The notes beneath the pieces are model-generated. The model had not been told where the DNA came from. It did no database searches and worked only from the letters and a program-made list of their open reading frames with translations. From the NCBI RefSeq assembly GCF_001425325.1, contig NZ_LMEH01000001.1, positions 419,898 to 483,897 on the forward strand: a stretch of 64,000 nt of DNA, written 5' to 3'. Positions 9,243 through 19,195 of the stretch are shown here, one piece after another. Both the position numbers and the translations under genes were made by a program. Origin of the DNA: Leifsonia sp. Root1293 (lineage in GTDB: Bacteria > Actinomycetota > Actinomycetes > Actinomycetales > Microbacteriaceae). Every line of letters starts with the position of its first letter. Within the stretch, counting starts at the first letter, position 1.

Positions 9243-10874
9243 ATGAGCAGTACCGTCGTCAGCAGTGAACCGACCCTGATCGCGCCATCCGTCGCGGCGT
9301 TCGACGGCGACGGTCGGGCACGCACCTTCGAGGTGCGCACCTTCGGCTGCCAGATGAACGTGCACGACTCCGAGCGCCTGAGCGGTTCCCTCGAGGCGGC
9401 CGGCTACGTGCGAGCGGTCGACAGCGAGCCCGACATCGTCGTGATCAACACCTGCGCCGTGCGCGAGAACGCCGACAACAAGCTCTACGGCAACCTGGGG
9501 CACCTCGCGTCCGTCAAGAAGCGGCACGACGGCATGCAGATCGCGGTCGGCGGCTGCCTCGCCCAGAAGGACAAGAGCACCATCCTCGAGAAGGCGCCCT
9601 GGGTCGACGTCGTCTTCGGAACCCACAACATGGGCGCCCTGCCGCGCCTGCTCGAACGTGCGAGGCACAACGACGAGGCCCAGCTCGAGATCCTCGACTC
9701 CCTCGAGACGTTCCCCTCGACGCTTCCCACGAAGCGCGACTCCAGCTACAGCGGGTGGGTGTCCATCTCGGTGGGCTGCAATAACACCTGCACGTTCTGC
9801 ATCGTTCCGTCCCTGCGCGGTAAGGAGAAGGATCGCCGCCCGGGCGACGTGCTCGGCGAGATCCAGGCCATCGTCGACGACGGAGCCATCGAGGTCACGC
9901 TTCTCGGCCAGAACGTCAACTCCTACGGTGTCGAGTTCGGAGACCGGCTGGCGTTCGGCAAGCTGCTGCGCGCCGCCGGAGCCATCGACGGCCTCGAGCG
10001 CATCCGTTTCACCAGCCCGCATCCGGCCGCATTCACCGACGATGTCATCGATGCCATGGCCGAGACCGACGCCGTGATGCCCCAGCTGCACATGCCGTTG
10101 CAGTCGGGCTCCGACCGCATTCTCAAGGCCATGCGTCGCTCCTACCGGTCCGAGAAGTTCCTCGGCATCCTTGACCGCGTGCGTGCCAGGATGCCGGAGG
10201 CCGCCATCAGCACCGACATCATCGTCGGCTTCCCCGGGGAGACCGAAGAGGACTTCCTCGAGACGATGCGAGTCGTCGAACTGGCCAGGTTCGCGACGGC
10301 ATTCACATTCCAGTACTCCATCCGTGCTGGAACCCCCGCGGCGACCATGGACGAGCAGGTTCCCAAGGCCGTGGTTCAGGAGCGCTACGAACGTCTCGTG
10401 GCTCTGCAGGAGCGCATCTCCTGGGAGGAGAACCAGAAGATCATCGGCCGCGAGGTGCACGTGCTCGTCGCCAACGGCGAGGGGCGCAAGGACGCCGCGA
10501 CGCACCGCCTCAGCGGTCGCGCCGAAGACAGTCGACTCGTGCACTTCGAGGTGCCACCGGATGCCGTTGCTCCCCGCCCCGGCGACGTGGTCTCGGTCGT
10601 CGTCACGCAGGCCGCGCCGTTCCACCTCATCGCGGATGCCGTTCCGGGCGAACCGCTCCGCATCCGCCGCACCCGCGCCGGAGATGCCTGGGACCTGGCG
10701 CAGGCCGAGTCCTGCGGAGTGCCATCTGGCGCCGCCGCGGGCAGCGCGTCCGGCTCCACTCCAGGCACGGTCTCCCTCGGACTCCCGACCCTGCGGTCAG
10801 CCACGCGGGTCGATCTCGGGCTGACTGGCACCCGCGCCACGGCTTCCCACGCCACAGGTGACCACGCCCACTGA
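9243..10874 (+). CDS. miaB: tRNA-2-methylthio-N6-dimethylallyladenosine synthase
   Basis: Radical-SAM methylthiotransferase (543 aa) that adds the 2-methylthio group to i6A37 of tRNAs reading UNN codons. The N-terminal UPF0004 cluster cysteines are in [17 protein letters not shown] and VGGCLAQKD. The radical-SAM cluster is [18 protein letters not shown] (about residues 178-195), and a TRAM domain follows near residues 400-470. The last 70 residues are an Ala/Gly/Ser/Thr-rich tail of low complexity that exceeds the usual length of about 450-510. Its 3' end overlaps miaA by 17 bp. MiaB acts after MiaA, so the gene pair encodes successive steps. Confidence 0.96.
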   Translation: MSSTVVSSEPTLIAPSVAAFDGDGRARTFEVRTFGCQMNVHDSERLSGSLEAAGYVRAVDSEPDIVVINTCAVRENADNKLYGNLGHLASVKKRHDGMQIAVGGCLAQKDKSTILEKAPWVDVVFGTHNMGALPRLLERARHNDEAQLEILDSLETFPSTLPTKRDSSYSGWVSISVGCNNTCTFCIVPSLRGKEKDRRPGDVLGEIQAIVDDGAIEVTLLGQNVNSYGVEFGDRLAFGKLLRAAGAIDGLERIRFTSPHPAAFTDDVIDAMAETDAVMPQLHMPLQSGSDRILKAMRRSYRSEKFLGILDRVRARMPEAAISTDIIVGFPGETEEDFLETMRVVELARFATAFTFQYSIRAGTPAATMDEQVPKAVVQERYERLVALQERISWEENQKIIGREVHVLVANGEGRKDAATHRLSGRAEDSRLVHFEVPPDAVAPRPGDVVSVVVTQAAPFHLIADAVPGEPLRIRRTRAGDAWDLAQAESCGVPSGAAAGSASGSTPGTVSLGLPTLRSATRVDLGLTGTRATASHATGDHAH

Positions 10875-11805
10875 GGCGGCGGCGCTGCCACTCATCGCCG
10901 TGGTCGGCGCCACCGGCACCGGCAAGTCAGCCCTCGCCCTCGATATCGCCGAGCACCTCATCGCCGACGGGCTCTCGGTCGAGATCGTGAACGCAGACGC
11001 CTCGCAGCTCTACCGCGGCATGGACATCGGCACGGCGAAGCTCGCGCCCAGCGAGCGTCGCGGCATCCGTCACCACCTCTTCGATGTACTCGAGGTGACC
11101 GAAGAGGCGAGCGTCGCGCGCTATCAGACCGAGGCGCGCGCTGCCATAGCCGGAATCCGCGAACGTGGCGCAGTACCGATTCTCGTCGGCGGATCCGGCC
11201 TCTACGTCTCGTCGGTCGTCTACGACTTCCGCTTTCCCGGCACCGACACCGAACTCCGAACCCGACTGGAACAGGAGCTGAGCGAACGCGGTCCGGGCCT
11301 GCTCCACCAACGACTCAAGGCTCTCGACCCGAACGCCGCCGAACGCATCGGCTCGCAGAACGGACGCCGCCTCGTGCGCGCCCTCGAGATCATCGAGATC
11401 ACGGGGGAACCGCACGCCGCCTCGCTTCCGGATGAACCCGTCGAATGGGCACCTCTGGCGATGATCGGCCTCGCCCTCGATCGAGCTGAGCTCGTGGAGC
11501 GGCTCGATTCGCGGGTCGAGCAGATGTGGGCCGACGGGATGCTCGGCGAGGTCGAGGCGCTCATTCCGGCCGGCATCGAGCGCGGCATCACTGCAAGCCG
11601 CGCCATCGGTTACGCACAGGCCCTCGCCCAACTGCGGGGCGAGATCGACGAGGCCGAGGCGATCGACCTGACGCAGGCACTCACCCGGCGCTACGCGCGC
11701 CGCCAGGTGAGCTGGTTCAAGCGCTACCCGAAGACGACCTGGCTGGAAGCGACGGATGAAGCCCGAGTGGCGTCGGCGATGCGAGTCGTGCTCGATCAAC
11801 TCTGA
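10858..11805 (+). CDS. miaA: tRNA dimethylallyltransferase
   Basis: Prenylates the N6 of A37 in tRNAs using dimethylallyl diphosphate (315 aa), making the substrate of MiaB. The P-loop [10 protein letters not shown] lies near residues 15-24, followed by [18 protein letters not shown] (the DSxQ-like substrate motif), [11 protein letters not shown] and the C-terminal [11 protein letters not shown]. The GTG start lies inside the miaB 3' end. In most actinobacteria dapF (and hflX) follow directly; here about 4.3 kb with two exopolysaccharide-type genes intervene. Confidence 0.96.
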   Translation: MTTPTEAAALPLIAVVGATGTGKSALALDIAEHLIADGLSVEIVNADASQLYRGMDIGTAKLAPSERRGIRHHLFDVLEVTEEASVARYQTEARAAIAGIRERGAVPILVGGSGLYVSSVVYDFRFPGTDTELRTRLEQELSERGPGLLHQRLKALDPNAAERIGSQNGRRLVRALEIIEITGEPHAASLPDEPVEWAPLAMIGLALDRAELVERLDSRVEQMWADGMLGEVEALIPAGIERGITASRAIGYAQALAQLRGEIDEAEAIDLTQALTRRYARRQVSWFKRYPKTTWLEATDEARVASAMRVVLDQL

Positions 11806-11932
11806 CCCACGGAACGTCGGCGACGCGACACGCCCATCGGACCGGGGTACACGCAAGAAATCCGCGCCGGTCGCAACATCGGCGCAAACGGTGGCCTCTC
11901 GACTGGGTCATGTGCCCCACTCTGGGGGTGCG

Positions 11933-11952
11933 TGTCCTCACTTCTGAGGACA
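11933..11952 (+). terminator. Hairpin downstream of miaA
   Basis: TGTCCTCA-CTTC-TGAGGACA forms an 8-bp stem followed by ATTTCCC. A smaller CCCCA/TGGGG hairpin lies just before it (11915-11927). It probably ends the miaB-miaA transcript, though the T-run is weak. Confidence 0.5.
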
Positions 11953-11982
11953 ATTTCCCAGCTTTCTAAGCATTACGGCGCA

Positions 11983-12056
11983 TAGATTCGGTTGTGAGCC
12001 GCTCTCGCCTTCCCTGGGCTGACGAGTGCTCGATCATCCCGAACGAGAGCCTCTGA
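11983..12056 (+). promoter_or_regulatory. Promoter plus leaderless 20-codon mini-ORF coupled to the GT2 gene
   Basis: The -10 box TAGATT (11983-11988) lies 5 nt before a GTG at 11994. That GTG opens a 20-codon frame (begins MSRSRLPWAD) ending in a TGA whose last base is the A of the ATG at 12056, a TGATG junction. This is the same arrangement as at 53124-53146 and very like the one at clgR. Confidence 0.4.
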
Positions 12057-14473
12057 TGTCCTCCGTGAAATCCCTTCCGCATGCCCGAAAGCGCCAGTGG
12101 GGCGCTGAGAAGCGCACACGACCGCTGCCGACGGTGCACCCGCGTCCGTCGAACCGCACCATCACGTGGAGCCGCGTCGCCATCGTGCTGACCGTCGTGT
12201 TCTGGGCCGTCTACGTGGTGACCACGGTCATCCGTCAGTTCATCGATGGTGGCCGTCAGGACTTCCGCTTCACGATGGAGGCCATCGGGTACCTGGTGGT
12301 CGTCACCTTCCTCACCTTCTCGGCCCTCATGTACCTGGTCGCGCGCGAGGGCGCACTGCAGCGGTTCAGCAAGCATGTTCGGGTGCCCCGCGCCGAACTC
12401 GATCGTCATTTCGCCGAGAACCGTTCCTCGATCACAGTCCTCGTTCCGTCGTACGCCGAGGAGCCGCACGTCGTCCGAGCCACGCTGCTCTCTGCGGCAC
12501 TGCAGGAGTACCCGTCGATCAAGGTCGTGCTCCTCCTCGACGACCCGCCCTTCCCGAAGCAGCCGGCTGTGCTCTCGAGGCTCGAGGAGACCCGCGCCCT
12601 CGCCGACGACATCTCAGCGATGCTCGCGGAGCCGCGCGAACGCTTCGCGGCCGCCCTCGCCTCCTTCGAAGCGCAGATCGCCTCGGGTGTGCTGCCCGAC
12701 GACCTCGCGGTCGCCCACGCCGACGCTCTTGCCGAGCACTACGCGTTCGCCGCGCAGTGGCTGACGGATGCCGGCGAGCGGGAGACCCTCGACGACCACG
12801 TCGACCTCTTCTTCGTGGAGCAGGTGCTGGGCGGACTCGCCGACGAACTCCTCCTCACCGGGCGGGCCATCGCCACGTCGGTCGAGGAGGACGCGGTGCT
12901 CTCCTCGGATCGCATCGGCCAGCTCTACCGTCGCCTGGCCTGGACGTTCGACGCCGATCTCGACGTGTTCGAGCGCAAGCGTTTCGCGTCGACGTCGCAC
13001 GAGGCGAACAAGGCCATGAACCTGAACGCCTACATCGGGCTGATGGGCGGCCAGTTCACCCTCGCCGAGACGCCGAACGGCCCGGCACTGATCCCCGCGG
13101 CCGCCGGCGACCCGTTCGACGTGAGCTTCGCCGACAGTGACTTCCTGCTCACCCTCGACGCCGACTCGATCCTGCTCCGTGACTACTGCCTGCGCCTGGT
13201 GTACTTCCTGCAGCAACCCGACAACGCGCGCGTCGCCGTCACCCAGACGCCGTACTCGTCGTTCCGCGGTGCCGCCACCCGCATCGAGCGTCTTGCCGCC
13301 GCCACCACAGACATCCAGCACGTGCTGCACCAGGGGATGAGCCACTTCGGTGCCACCTTCTGGGTGGGCGCCAACGCCGTCATCCGCAAGGTCGCCATCG
13401 AGGACATCGCGGAGACCGAGTTCGTGGGCGGCTTCGAGGTCAAGCGCTACATCCAGGACCGCACGGTCATCGAGGACACCGAGTCGAGCGTCGACCTCGG
13501 AACCCACGGCTGGAGCCTCGTGAACTACCCCGAGCGTCTCAGCTACTCCGCCACCCCGCCCGACTTCGGATCGCTCGTGGTGCAGCGCCGCCGCTGGGCC
13601 AACGGCGGCCTCCTCATCCTGCCCAAGCTCTGGCGCCAGGTGCGCGCCCGCAAGCGCCGCGGCGAGCAGGTGCCGATGCTCGAGCTTCTGCTCCGCGTCA
13701 ACTACATGGCGTCCATCGCGTGGGCGAGCTTCGGACTGGTCTTCCTGCTGGCGTATCCGTACGACGGCCGTCTGCTGAGCCCTGTCGTGCTGCTCGCGGC
13801 TCTGCCGTACTTCCTCGCCATGGCGAGCGACCTGCGCTACGCGGGCTACCGCCGCAGCGACGTGCTGCGCATCTACGGCTTCAACCTCATCATGCTGCCG
13901 GTGAATCTCGCCGGCGTGCTGAAGTCGATGCAGCAGGCGCTCACCGGCAAGAAGATCCCGTTCGTGCGCACTCCCAAGGTCAAGAACCGTACAGCGGCGC
14001 CGTTGCTCTACGTGGTGACGCCGTTCCTCATCGTGGCCTTCTCACTCCTCACGCTCTGGCGCGATGTCACCGCCGGCAACTGGGGCAACGCGGCGTTCGC
14101 CGGCATCAACGCCGTGCTCGCCAGCTGGGCGATCGTGGCCTACATCGGCATCGGCAACGCACTCGTCGACACCTGGCTCGGACTCATCAAGCCGCTGTAC
14201 GTGCCGCGGGTCCAGCCGGTCGAGGCCACCACGACGGCGACGGATGCCGACGGGCTCGACTGGCGCTCCGTGCTCTACCACGGTCACGCAGACGAGGCGG
14301 TCCCGATGCTGGAGGCCGTGGGCACGCCGCACCGAAGGGCCGCATCCGTTCGCCCCGTGCCGGATGCAGCCCGCGAGGACGCAGCTCGCGGCGTCGATGG
14401 AACTCACGACGCTCACGACGCGCGCCACTCCCACGACGCACACGATCTCCGCGACGAGAGGAAGGCAGCCTGA
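12056..14473 (+). CDS. Processive family 2 glycosyltransferase (cellulose/chitin/hyaluronan-synthase-like)
   Basis: Membrane synthase (805 aa) expected to polymerise a nucleotide sugar and extrude the chain. Two N-terminal helices (about 40-65, 80-103) precede a GT-A domain beginning SSITVLVPSYAEEPHVV. A long helical insert (about 175-330) follows. The catalytic motifs are LLTLDADSILL (the DxD), TQTPYSSF, IEDTES (the acceptor-site ED) and QRRRWANGG (the QxxRW signature of processive enzymes). Five further helices follow and a His/Asp-rich tail ends the protein. The ATG at 12056 is preferred to the GTG at 12026 because a leaderless mini-ORF ends on it. The polymer is not predictable; the partner gene suggests beta-1,4-linked GlcNAc or a similar sugar. 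Confidence 0.88.
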   Translation: MSSVKSLPHARKRQWGAEKRTRPLPTVHPRPSNRTITWSRVAIVLTVVFWAVYVVTTVIRQFIDGGRQDFRFTMEAIGYLVVVTFLTFSALMYLVAREGALQRFSKHVRVPRAELDRHFAENRSSITVLVPSYAEEPHVVRATLLSAALQEYPSIKVVLLLDDPPFPKQPAVLSRLEETRALADDISAMLAEPRERFAAALASFEAQIASGVLPDDLAVAHADALAEHYAFAAQWLTDAGERETLDDHVDLFFVEQVLGGLADELLLTGRAIATSVEEDAVLSSDRIGQLYRRLAWTFDADLDVFERKRFASTSHEANKAMNLNAYIGLMGGQFTLAETPNGPALIPAAAGDPFDVSFADSDFLLTLDADSILLRDYCLRLVYFLQQPDNARVAVTQTPYSSFRGAATRIERLAAATTDIQHVLHQGMSHFGATFWVGANAVIRKVAIEDIAETEFVGGFEVKRYIQDRTVIEDTESSVDLGTHGWSLVNYPERLSYSATPPDFGSLVVQRRRWANGGLLILPKLWRQVRARKRRGEQVPMLELLLRVNYMASIAWASFGLVFLLAYPYDGRLLSPVVLLAALPYFLAMASDLRYAGYRRSDVLRIYGFNLIMLPVNLAGVLKSMQQALTGKKIPFVRTPKVKNRTAAPLLYVVTPFLIVAFSLLTLWRDVTAGNWGNAAFAGINAVLASWAIVAYIGIGNALVDTWLGLIKPLYVPRVQPVEATTTATDADGLDWRSVLYHGHADEAVPMLEAVGTPHRRAASVRPVPDAAREDAARGVDGTHDAHDARHSHDAHDLRDERKAA

Positions 14474-16092
14474 TGGCCACGAAGAACCGCGTGAGCGCAT
14501 CCGCCCCGCAGGATGCAGTCCAGGCCGTCGAACTCTCGGACCGCCGCCTCTCCCCGCTGCGGGTGTCCATCGCCATCGTCGTGCTTCTCGCCGTGATCGC
14601 CGCCGGATTCCTCGGCGCGCGCTCGTGGGCCTCGACGCAGGCCGATCCGTCGCAGGCTCAGCCCTGGTTCGCCGGGTACGTCGACGTGACGGCAACGCCG
14701 ACCTACGAGTTCGAGACCCAGGGCACCACCGACACCCCTGACGCCGTGCTCTCCTTCATCGTGTCCTCAACGACGGATGCCTGCACTCCCAGCTGGGGCA
14801 CGGCCTATTCGATGGAGCAGGCCGGCGACACCCTCGACCTCGATCGCCGGATCGCCCGCCTGCAGCAGGGTGGCGGAACCATCGCCGTCTCGTTCGGCGG
14901 CCTGCTGAATGACGAGCTCGCAGTCACCTGCGTCGACGAGACGAAGCTTCAGGCTGCCTACGCCAGCGTTCTCGACCGCTACAAGGTCGGCACAATCGAT
15001 CTCGACCTCGAGGGCGCCGGTCTCACCGACCGGGCAGCGGCCGAACGCCGCGCCACTGCCATCGCCGCGCTCCAGAAGCAGCGCCGCGCTGCCGGAGATC
15101 CCATCGCCGTCTGGCTCACGCTTCCCGTCGCGCCTTCGGGCCTGACCGAAGCCGGAACGGATGCCGTCACCGCGATGCTCGACGCCGGCGTCGACCTGGC
15201 CGGCGTCAACGCCATGACCATGGACTACGGCTCCAGCCTCGCCGACGGTGACAGCATGGCCGAGGCATCCGAGAAGGCGCTCACCGCGACCCAGCGCCAG
15301 TTGGGCGTGCTCTACAGTCGCGCCGACATCACCCTCGGTGACGCGACCCTCTGGTCGAAGGTAGGTGCGACGCCGATGATCGGCCAGAACGACGTGGCTG
15401 ACGAGGTGTTCTCTCTCAAGGACGCCAGGCGATTGAACGCGTGGGCGACCGACAAGGGTCTCGGCCGCATGTCGATGTGGTCGGCCAACCGCGACAAGAC
15501 CTGCGGATCGAACTACACCACCACCTCGATCGTCTCGGATGCCTGCAGTGGCGTCGAGCAGGGCGACACGTCGTTCGCCGACCTGCTCGCCACGGGCTTC
15601 CCCGGATCGCTCGCCGCCGGTGAGAACGCCGCCGCGACGACCAGCGAGCCCACCCAGGCCGCCGAGGTCGCGGATGACCCTGCCACCTCGCCCTACCCCG
15701 TCTGGTCGACCGACGCCTCCTACCTCAAGGGCACGAAGGTCGTCTGGCACCGCAATGTCTATACGGCCAAGTGGTGGACCAAGGCCGAGGTTCCCGACAA
15801 TCCCGTGCTCAACGACTGGGAGTCGCCGTGGCAGCTCGTGGGGCCGGTGCTCGAGGGCGAGACGCCGATTCCACAGGCGACCCTGCCAGCAGGCACGTTC
15901 CCCGAGTGGGCGGGCACGGCCACCTACCAGAAGGGCGACCGGATCCTCTTCGAGGGTGTTCCCTACGAGGCGAAGTGGTGGACGCAGGCCGACAGCCCAG
16001 AGGCATCCGCAGCCGACCCCGACTCGTCGCCGTGGGAGCCCCTGACCCAGGCCGACATCACCGCCCTCGTGTCGGGAACGCCCGCCGGCTGA
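14473..16092 (+). CDS. Exported GH18 chitinase-like protein with two chitin-binding modules
   Basis: 539-aa protein whose ATG overlaps the synthase stop (TGATG). A signal-anchor helix (about residues 30-52) leads to a GH18 barrel. The catalytic D-x-D-x-E is seen as IDLDLEGAG with Asp176, Asp178 and Glu180, which fits the family catalytic loop. Two C-terminal CBM5/12-like repeats follow, each with an aromatic signature (VYTAKWWTKAE near 435 and PYEAKWWTQAD near 496). It probably trims, releases or anchors the polymer made by the upstream synthase; plain chitin scavenging is the alternative. The tight coupling to a synthase favours a synthesis-editing pair. Confidence 0.85.
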   Translation: MATKNRVSASAPQDAVQAVELSDRRLSPLRVSIAIVVLLAVIAAGFLGARSWASTQADPSQAQPWFAGYVDVTATPTYEFETQGTTDTPDAVLSFIVSSTTDACTPSWGTAYSMEQAGDTLDLDRRIARLQQGGGTIAVSFGGLLNDELAVTCVDETKLQAAYASVLDRYKVGTIDLDLEGAGLTDRAAAERRATAIAALQKQRRAAGDPIAVWLTLPVAPSGLTEAGTDAVTAMLDAGVDLAGVNAMTMDYGSSLADGDSMAEASEKALTATQRQLGVLYSRADITLGDATLWSKVGATPMIGQNDVADEVFSLKDARRLNAWATDKGLGRMSMWSANRDKTCGSNYTTTSIVSDACSGVEQGDTSFADLLATGFPGSLAAGENAAATTSEPTQAAEVADDPATSPYPVWSTDASYLKGTKVVWHRNVYTAKWWTKAEVPDNPVLNDWESPWQLVGPVLEGETPIPQATLPAGTFPEWAGTATYQKGDRILFEGVPYEAKWWTQADSPEASAADPDSSPWEPLTQADITALVSGTPAG

Positions 16093-16095
16093 GTC

Positions 16096-16159
16096 GCTTC
16101 GGCGACCGGACGTTCAAGCAACCGCTCGCTGAGGACCGAGCGGAGCGACCGTCCGAAGC
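16096..16159 (+). terminator. Hairpin region between GH18 gene and dapF
   Basis: A 7-bp stem CCGCTCG/CGAGCGG (16122-16128 and 16137-16143) sits inside outer arms GCTTCGG (16096-16102) and CCGAAGC (16153-16159). There is no T-run, so termination is only possible, not shown. Confidence 0.35.
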
Positions 16160-16175
16160 GCTGACGAGCCGCCCA

Positions 16176-16181
16176 TAGACT
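16176..16181 (+). promoter_or_regulatory. -10 box TAGACT upstream of dapF, leaderless
   Basis: TAGACT ends 6 nt before the dapF ATG at 16188, so dapF has its own promoter and need not depend on the inserted exopolysaccharide genes. Confidence 0.5.
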
Positions 16182-16187
16182 TTCCCC

Positions 16188-17069
16188 ATGGCGATCGATC
16201 TGCATTTCACCAAGGGACACGGCACCGGGAACGACTTCGTGCTCTTCGCAGATCCCGATGGTGAACTCGAGCTCACCCCGGAGCAGATCAGCGCCATCTG
16301 CGACAGGCACTTCGGTGTCGGCGCCGACGGAATCATCCGTGCCGTTCGCTCGCGGAGCCTCGCCGACGGTGCTGCCGCGCTCGCAGAAGACCCCGACGCC
16401 GAGTGGTTCATGGACTACTGGAACTCCGACGGCACCGTGTCGGAGATGTGCGGCAACGGCATCCGTGTCTACGCCCGATTCCTCATCGAGCAGGGCCTGC
16501 TCGAGTTCGCCGAGGGTGACTCCGTCGCCATCGGCACACGCGGGGGAGTGCGCGACCTGCAGCGCTCGGGAACCGGCTTCCAGGTCGACCTCGGTCGCTG
16601 GAGGCTCGACGGCACCGAGCCGCTGGTGCGTGCCCGCGAACTGTCCGTAGCCCGCCCCGGCCTCGGCATCAACGTGGGCAATCCGCACGTCGTCGTGGCC
16701 CTGGCCGACGAGGACGAACTCGCCGACATCGACCTGACCGTCATCCCGATCCTCGAACCCGAGGCGCCGGACGGCGCGAATGTGGAGTTCGTGATTCCGC
16801 ACGAGCCGCTCGTGCACGACGGTGTCGGTCGCATCCGGATGCGCGTGCACGAGCGCGGCTCGGGGGAGACTCTCTCCTGTGGAACGGGCGCTGTCGCCGC
16901 GGCCCTCGCCGTGAGGCACTGGGCCGGAGCCGGTGCGCCGAACGAGTGGCGAGTCGACGTTCCCGGCGGGCGTGTCGGAGTGCGGATGTTCCCCGCCGAG
17001 GACGGCGAGCACGTCGCCCTCTCGGGACCGGCAGAGCTGGTCTTCGATGGAGTGCTGGGCCTCGGCTGA
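16188..17069 (+). CDS. dapF: Diaminopimelate epimerase
   Basis: Converts LL- to meso-diaminopimelate for lysine and peptidoglycan (293 aa, cytoplasmic). Both catalytic cysteines are present: Cys88 in [14 protein letters not shown] and Cys231 in [15 protein letters not shown]. The N-terminal [12 protein letters not shown] and the [11 protein letters not shown] segment are typical. It is the last member of the conserved miaB-miaA-dapF order. Many Microbacteriaceae use other diamino acids in the wall but still need the enzyme for lysine synthesis. A convergent gene starts 7 bp beyond. Confidence 0.97.
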   Translation: MAIDLHFTKGHGTGNDFVLFADPDGELELTPEQISAICDRHFGVGADGIIRAVRSRSLADGAAALAEDPDAEWFMDYWNSDGTVSEMCGNGIRVYARFLIEQGLLEFAEGDSVAIGTRGGVRDLQRSGTGFQVDLGRWRLDGTEPLVRARELSVARPGLGINVGNPHVVVALADEDELADIDLTVIPILEPEAPDGANVEFVIPHEPLVHDGVGRIRMRVHERGSGETLSCGTGAVAAALAVRHWAGAGAPNEWRVDVPGGRVGVRMFPAEDGEHVALSGPAELVFDGVLGLG

Positions 17070-17075
17070 CGGCGG

Positions 17076-18488
17076 CTAGGCGCCGAACTCCGAACTGACG
17101 AAGCGCCCACTGTCGACCGCGTCGCGCAGCAGCTCGAAGTCGGCGAACGACCTGTCGGCGTACTCATCCGCCCAGGCGACCACGGCCTTGTCGAACACGT
17201 CACCGGTTCCCAGGTAGCCCGAGATGCTCGCCGCCGCCGGGCTCTGCGAATGGGCCCGAGCGAGGAGGGATGCGCACGCGTCTGCATAGTCGACGAACTG
17301 GCCAGGGCTGAGGGCAGCGATGTCGAACGACACGTTGCGGTCCCGGAACTGCCGCACGTAGAAGCTGCGACCCTCCTCGCCCGCGAGGTATCCGAGGAAC
17401 GGATCCGACACCGCCTGGAGGATGCGCTGGTTGGCGATCACCCTGAAGCCATGCTCCGTGGCGATCATCGCCGGGTCGATGCCGGGCGCGGGATCGATCG
17501 GTGCTTCACCGAACTCGTGCACCACCGATCTGGCGGCCTCCTTGAACTGCAGCACCAACGGTTCGCCGCGCGGTCCGGTGAGCACGGCGATGTAGCACCG
17601 CGTGCCCACGCTGCCGACTCCGACGACGCGGCGCACGGCATCCGTCACCGTGTACTGCGAGAGCAGGAGTGCGACGTCGGGAGCGACGGACGCGCGATAG
17701 GCGTCGAAGATCTCGGTGAGGCGCGCCTCGAGCTCGGGTTCGATGTGCATGAGCGTGGGGCGGTCCTCGACGATCTGCAACGACCCGTCGTCGGCCCGCG
17801 TCATGATCTTCTCGACCACGCGGGCCGAGGTGCGGTTGCGGGCGGCACGCACGGCCTTATCGATGATCTTCTGCGTCTCAGGGCCGAACCGCGACGTGCC
17901 GGCCTTCACCTCGGCGTGCAGGAAGTAGCGGTCGATGGCACCCAGTTCGAGCGCGGCACGAAGGGCGATGCGATAGGCGGCCGCTCCGGTCAACGCGGCA
18001 CGCCGGATCTCGGACCTGGCGTATCCGTTCTCACGACCGGCGATGACGATGCTGGTGATCAGACGCTTCACGTCCCACTCCCAGGGGCCGGACGCCGCCT
18101 CGTCGAAGTCGTTCAGGTCGAAGACCAGCGTGCGTTGGGGTGAGGCGTAGATGCCGAAGTTGGAGATGTGCGCATCGCCGCACAGCACGACGTTCAGCCC
18201 CGTGTTCGGCTCGTGCGCGAGGTCGGCGACCTGGATGGCAGCAGTGCCGCGATAGAACGCGAACGGACTCTGCAGCATGCGGTGCACCCGCAGGGGGATG
18301 AGGTCGGGCAGCCGCGGGTGATGCTGGCGCTCGAGGATGTCGAGCGGATCGCGGTCGGGGTTCTCGGCCATCGACGCCTGCTCGCGCCGGGGGAGCACAG
18401 CACGCCGAGACCTGCCATCGGCGTACAACTCGTCATGCCTCGTGACCTCGTCGTGGTCGAAGCGCAGGCGTCCTGTGGTGTCGCTCAT
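17076..18488 (-). CDS. DUF2252 family protein
   Basis: 470-aa protein of the DUF2252 family, which has a protein-kinase-like fold related to aminoglycoside phosphotransferases; no function is established. Family landmarks: PLRVHRMLQSPFAFYRGTA, then NVVLCGDAHISNFG (catalytic-loop-like, near residue 101), VFDLNDFDEA (DFD magnesium-site-like) and WDVKRLITSIVIAGRE. The middle carries GVGSVGTRCYIAVL and LVLQFKEAARSV. The ATG follows AGGAATGG. A -10-like TAACCT lies on the minus strand at 18525-18520. It probably stands alone or is cotranscribed with the acetyltransferase gene upstream, 29 bp away. Confidence 0.87.
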   Translation of the reverse strand: MSDTTGRLRFDHDEVTRHDELYADGRSRRAVLPRREQASMAENPDRDPLDILERQHHPRLPDLIPLRVHRMLQSPFAFYRGTAAIQVADLAHEPNTGLNVVLCGDAHISNFGIYASPQRTLVFDLNDFDEAASGPWEWDVKRLITSIVIAGRENGYARSEIRRAALTGAAAYRIALRAALELGAIDRYFLHAEVKAGTSRFGPETQKIIDKAVRAARNRTSARVVEKIMTRADDGSLQIVEDRPTLMHIEPELEARLTEIFDAYRASVAPDVALLLSQYTVTDAVRRVVGVGSVGTRCYIAVLTGPRGEPLVLQFKEAARSVVHEFGEAPIDPAPGIDPAMIATEHGFRVIANQRILQAVSDPFLGYLAGEEGRSFYVRQFRDRNVSFDIAALSPGQFVDYADACASLLARAHSQSPAAASISGYLGTGDVFDKAVVAWADEYADRSFADFELLRDAVDSGRFVSSEFGA

Positions 18489-18517
18489 GGCACGTCCATT
18501 CCTGGTCGAGGATGAAG

Positions 18518-19183
18518 TCAGGTTAGCGCTCGGGCGTCGTCCTGCGCATCGACTCGCAGGGTGACGACGGCTCGGCTCGGCGACGGCCGCGCCGTGAGCT
18601 CGAATCCCGCCGCCAGGAACTGCGAGAGAGTGCCGTGGTAGAGCTCGGCGCTCGACTTCCGCTCACGGCCGGCATCGACGGGATAGCCCTCGATGACGCG
18701 CGCACCGAGTCGGACCGCCTGATCGATCGCGCCCTGGAGCAGTGCGCCGCCGATGCCCTGTCGGCGGTGCCCGACGCGCACCACGAAGCAGGTGACCGCC
18801 CAGACCGAGTCATCGTCTTCGGCTTCCGTGCTTCCCGTGACGACCTTCGCGGTGCGCAGGCGCTCGTAGACCGTGCGCGGCTCCACGGCGCACCAGCCGA
18901 CGGGTTCGGCCGCGTCGCCGTCGTTCTCGCTCCGGCTCGCCTCGGCATCGGGCTCGAGATACGCGATGACGCCGGGCGGATGCGACTCTCCCCGCCGCGC
19001 CGTCTGGACCTGCTCCTCGAGCAGGTTGCGGCACTCGCCGGCACTGATCGTCTTCCACGCTGCGTTCGGCAACTTGAAGAACTGGCACCAGCACCCGGCC
19101 GGGTCGCGGCGCGTGCCGAACACGCGCTCCACGTCGGCCCAGGGGGCATCCGTCACTGGAACAATGCGCACCTTCGCTGCCAT
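18518..19183 (-). CDS. GNAT-family N-acetyltransferase
   Basis: 221-aa acetyltransferase with an N-terminal segment GCWCQFFKLPNAAWK, seen in a subgroup of actinobacterial GNAT proteins, then the GNAT core. VWAVTCFVVRVGHRRQGIGG holds the acetyl-CoA pyrophosphate loop (R-R-Q-G-I-G). GARVIEGYPVD and FLAAGFELTARP follow, the usual end of the fold. The substrate is unknown. The minus-strand -10 box TAGGGT lies 6 nt upstream of the ATG, predicting a leaderless mRNA. The DUF2252 gene follows closely on the same strand. Confidence 0.85.
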   Translation of the reverse strand: MAAKVRIVPVTDAPWADVERVFGTRRDPAGCWCQFFKLPNAAWKTISAGECRNLLEEQVQTARRGESHPPGVIAYLEPDAEASRSENDGDAAEPVGWCAVEPRTVYERLRTAKVVTGSTEAEDDDSVWAVTCFVVRVGHRRQGIGGALLQGAIDQAVRLGARVIEGYPVDAGRERKSSAELYHGTLSQFLAAGFELTARPSPSRAVVTLRVDAQDDARALT

Positions 19184-19189
19184 GCCTTC

Positions 19190-19195
19190 ACCCTA
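19190..19195 (-). promoter_or_regulatory. -10 box TAGGGT, leaderless promoter for the GNAT gene
   Basis: Read on the minus strand, TAGGGT is followed by GAAGGC and then the ATG at 19183. Confidence 0.45.

Noticed and set aside
9186-10625. 479-codon minus-strand frame opposite miaB
   Set aside because: Antisense shadow; no domains, and miaB is unambiguous.
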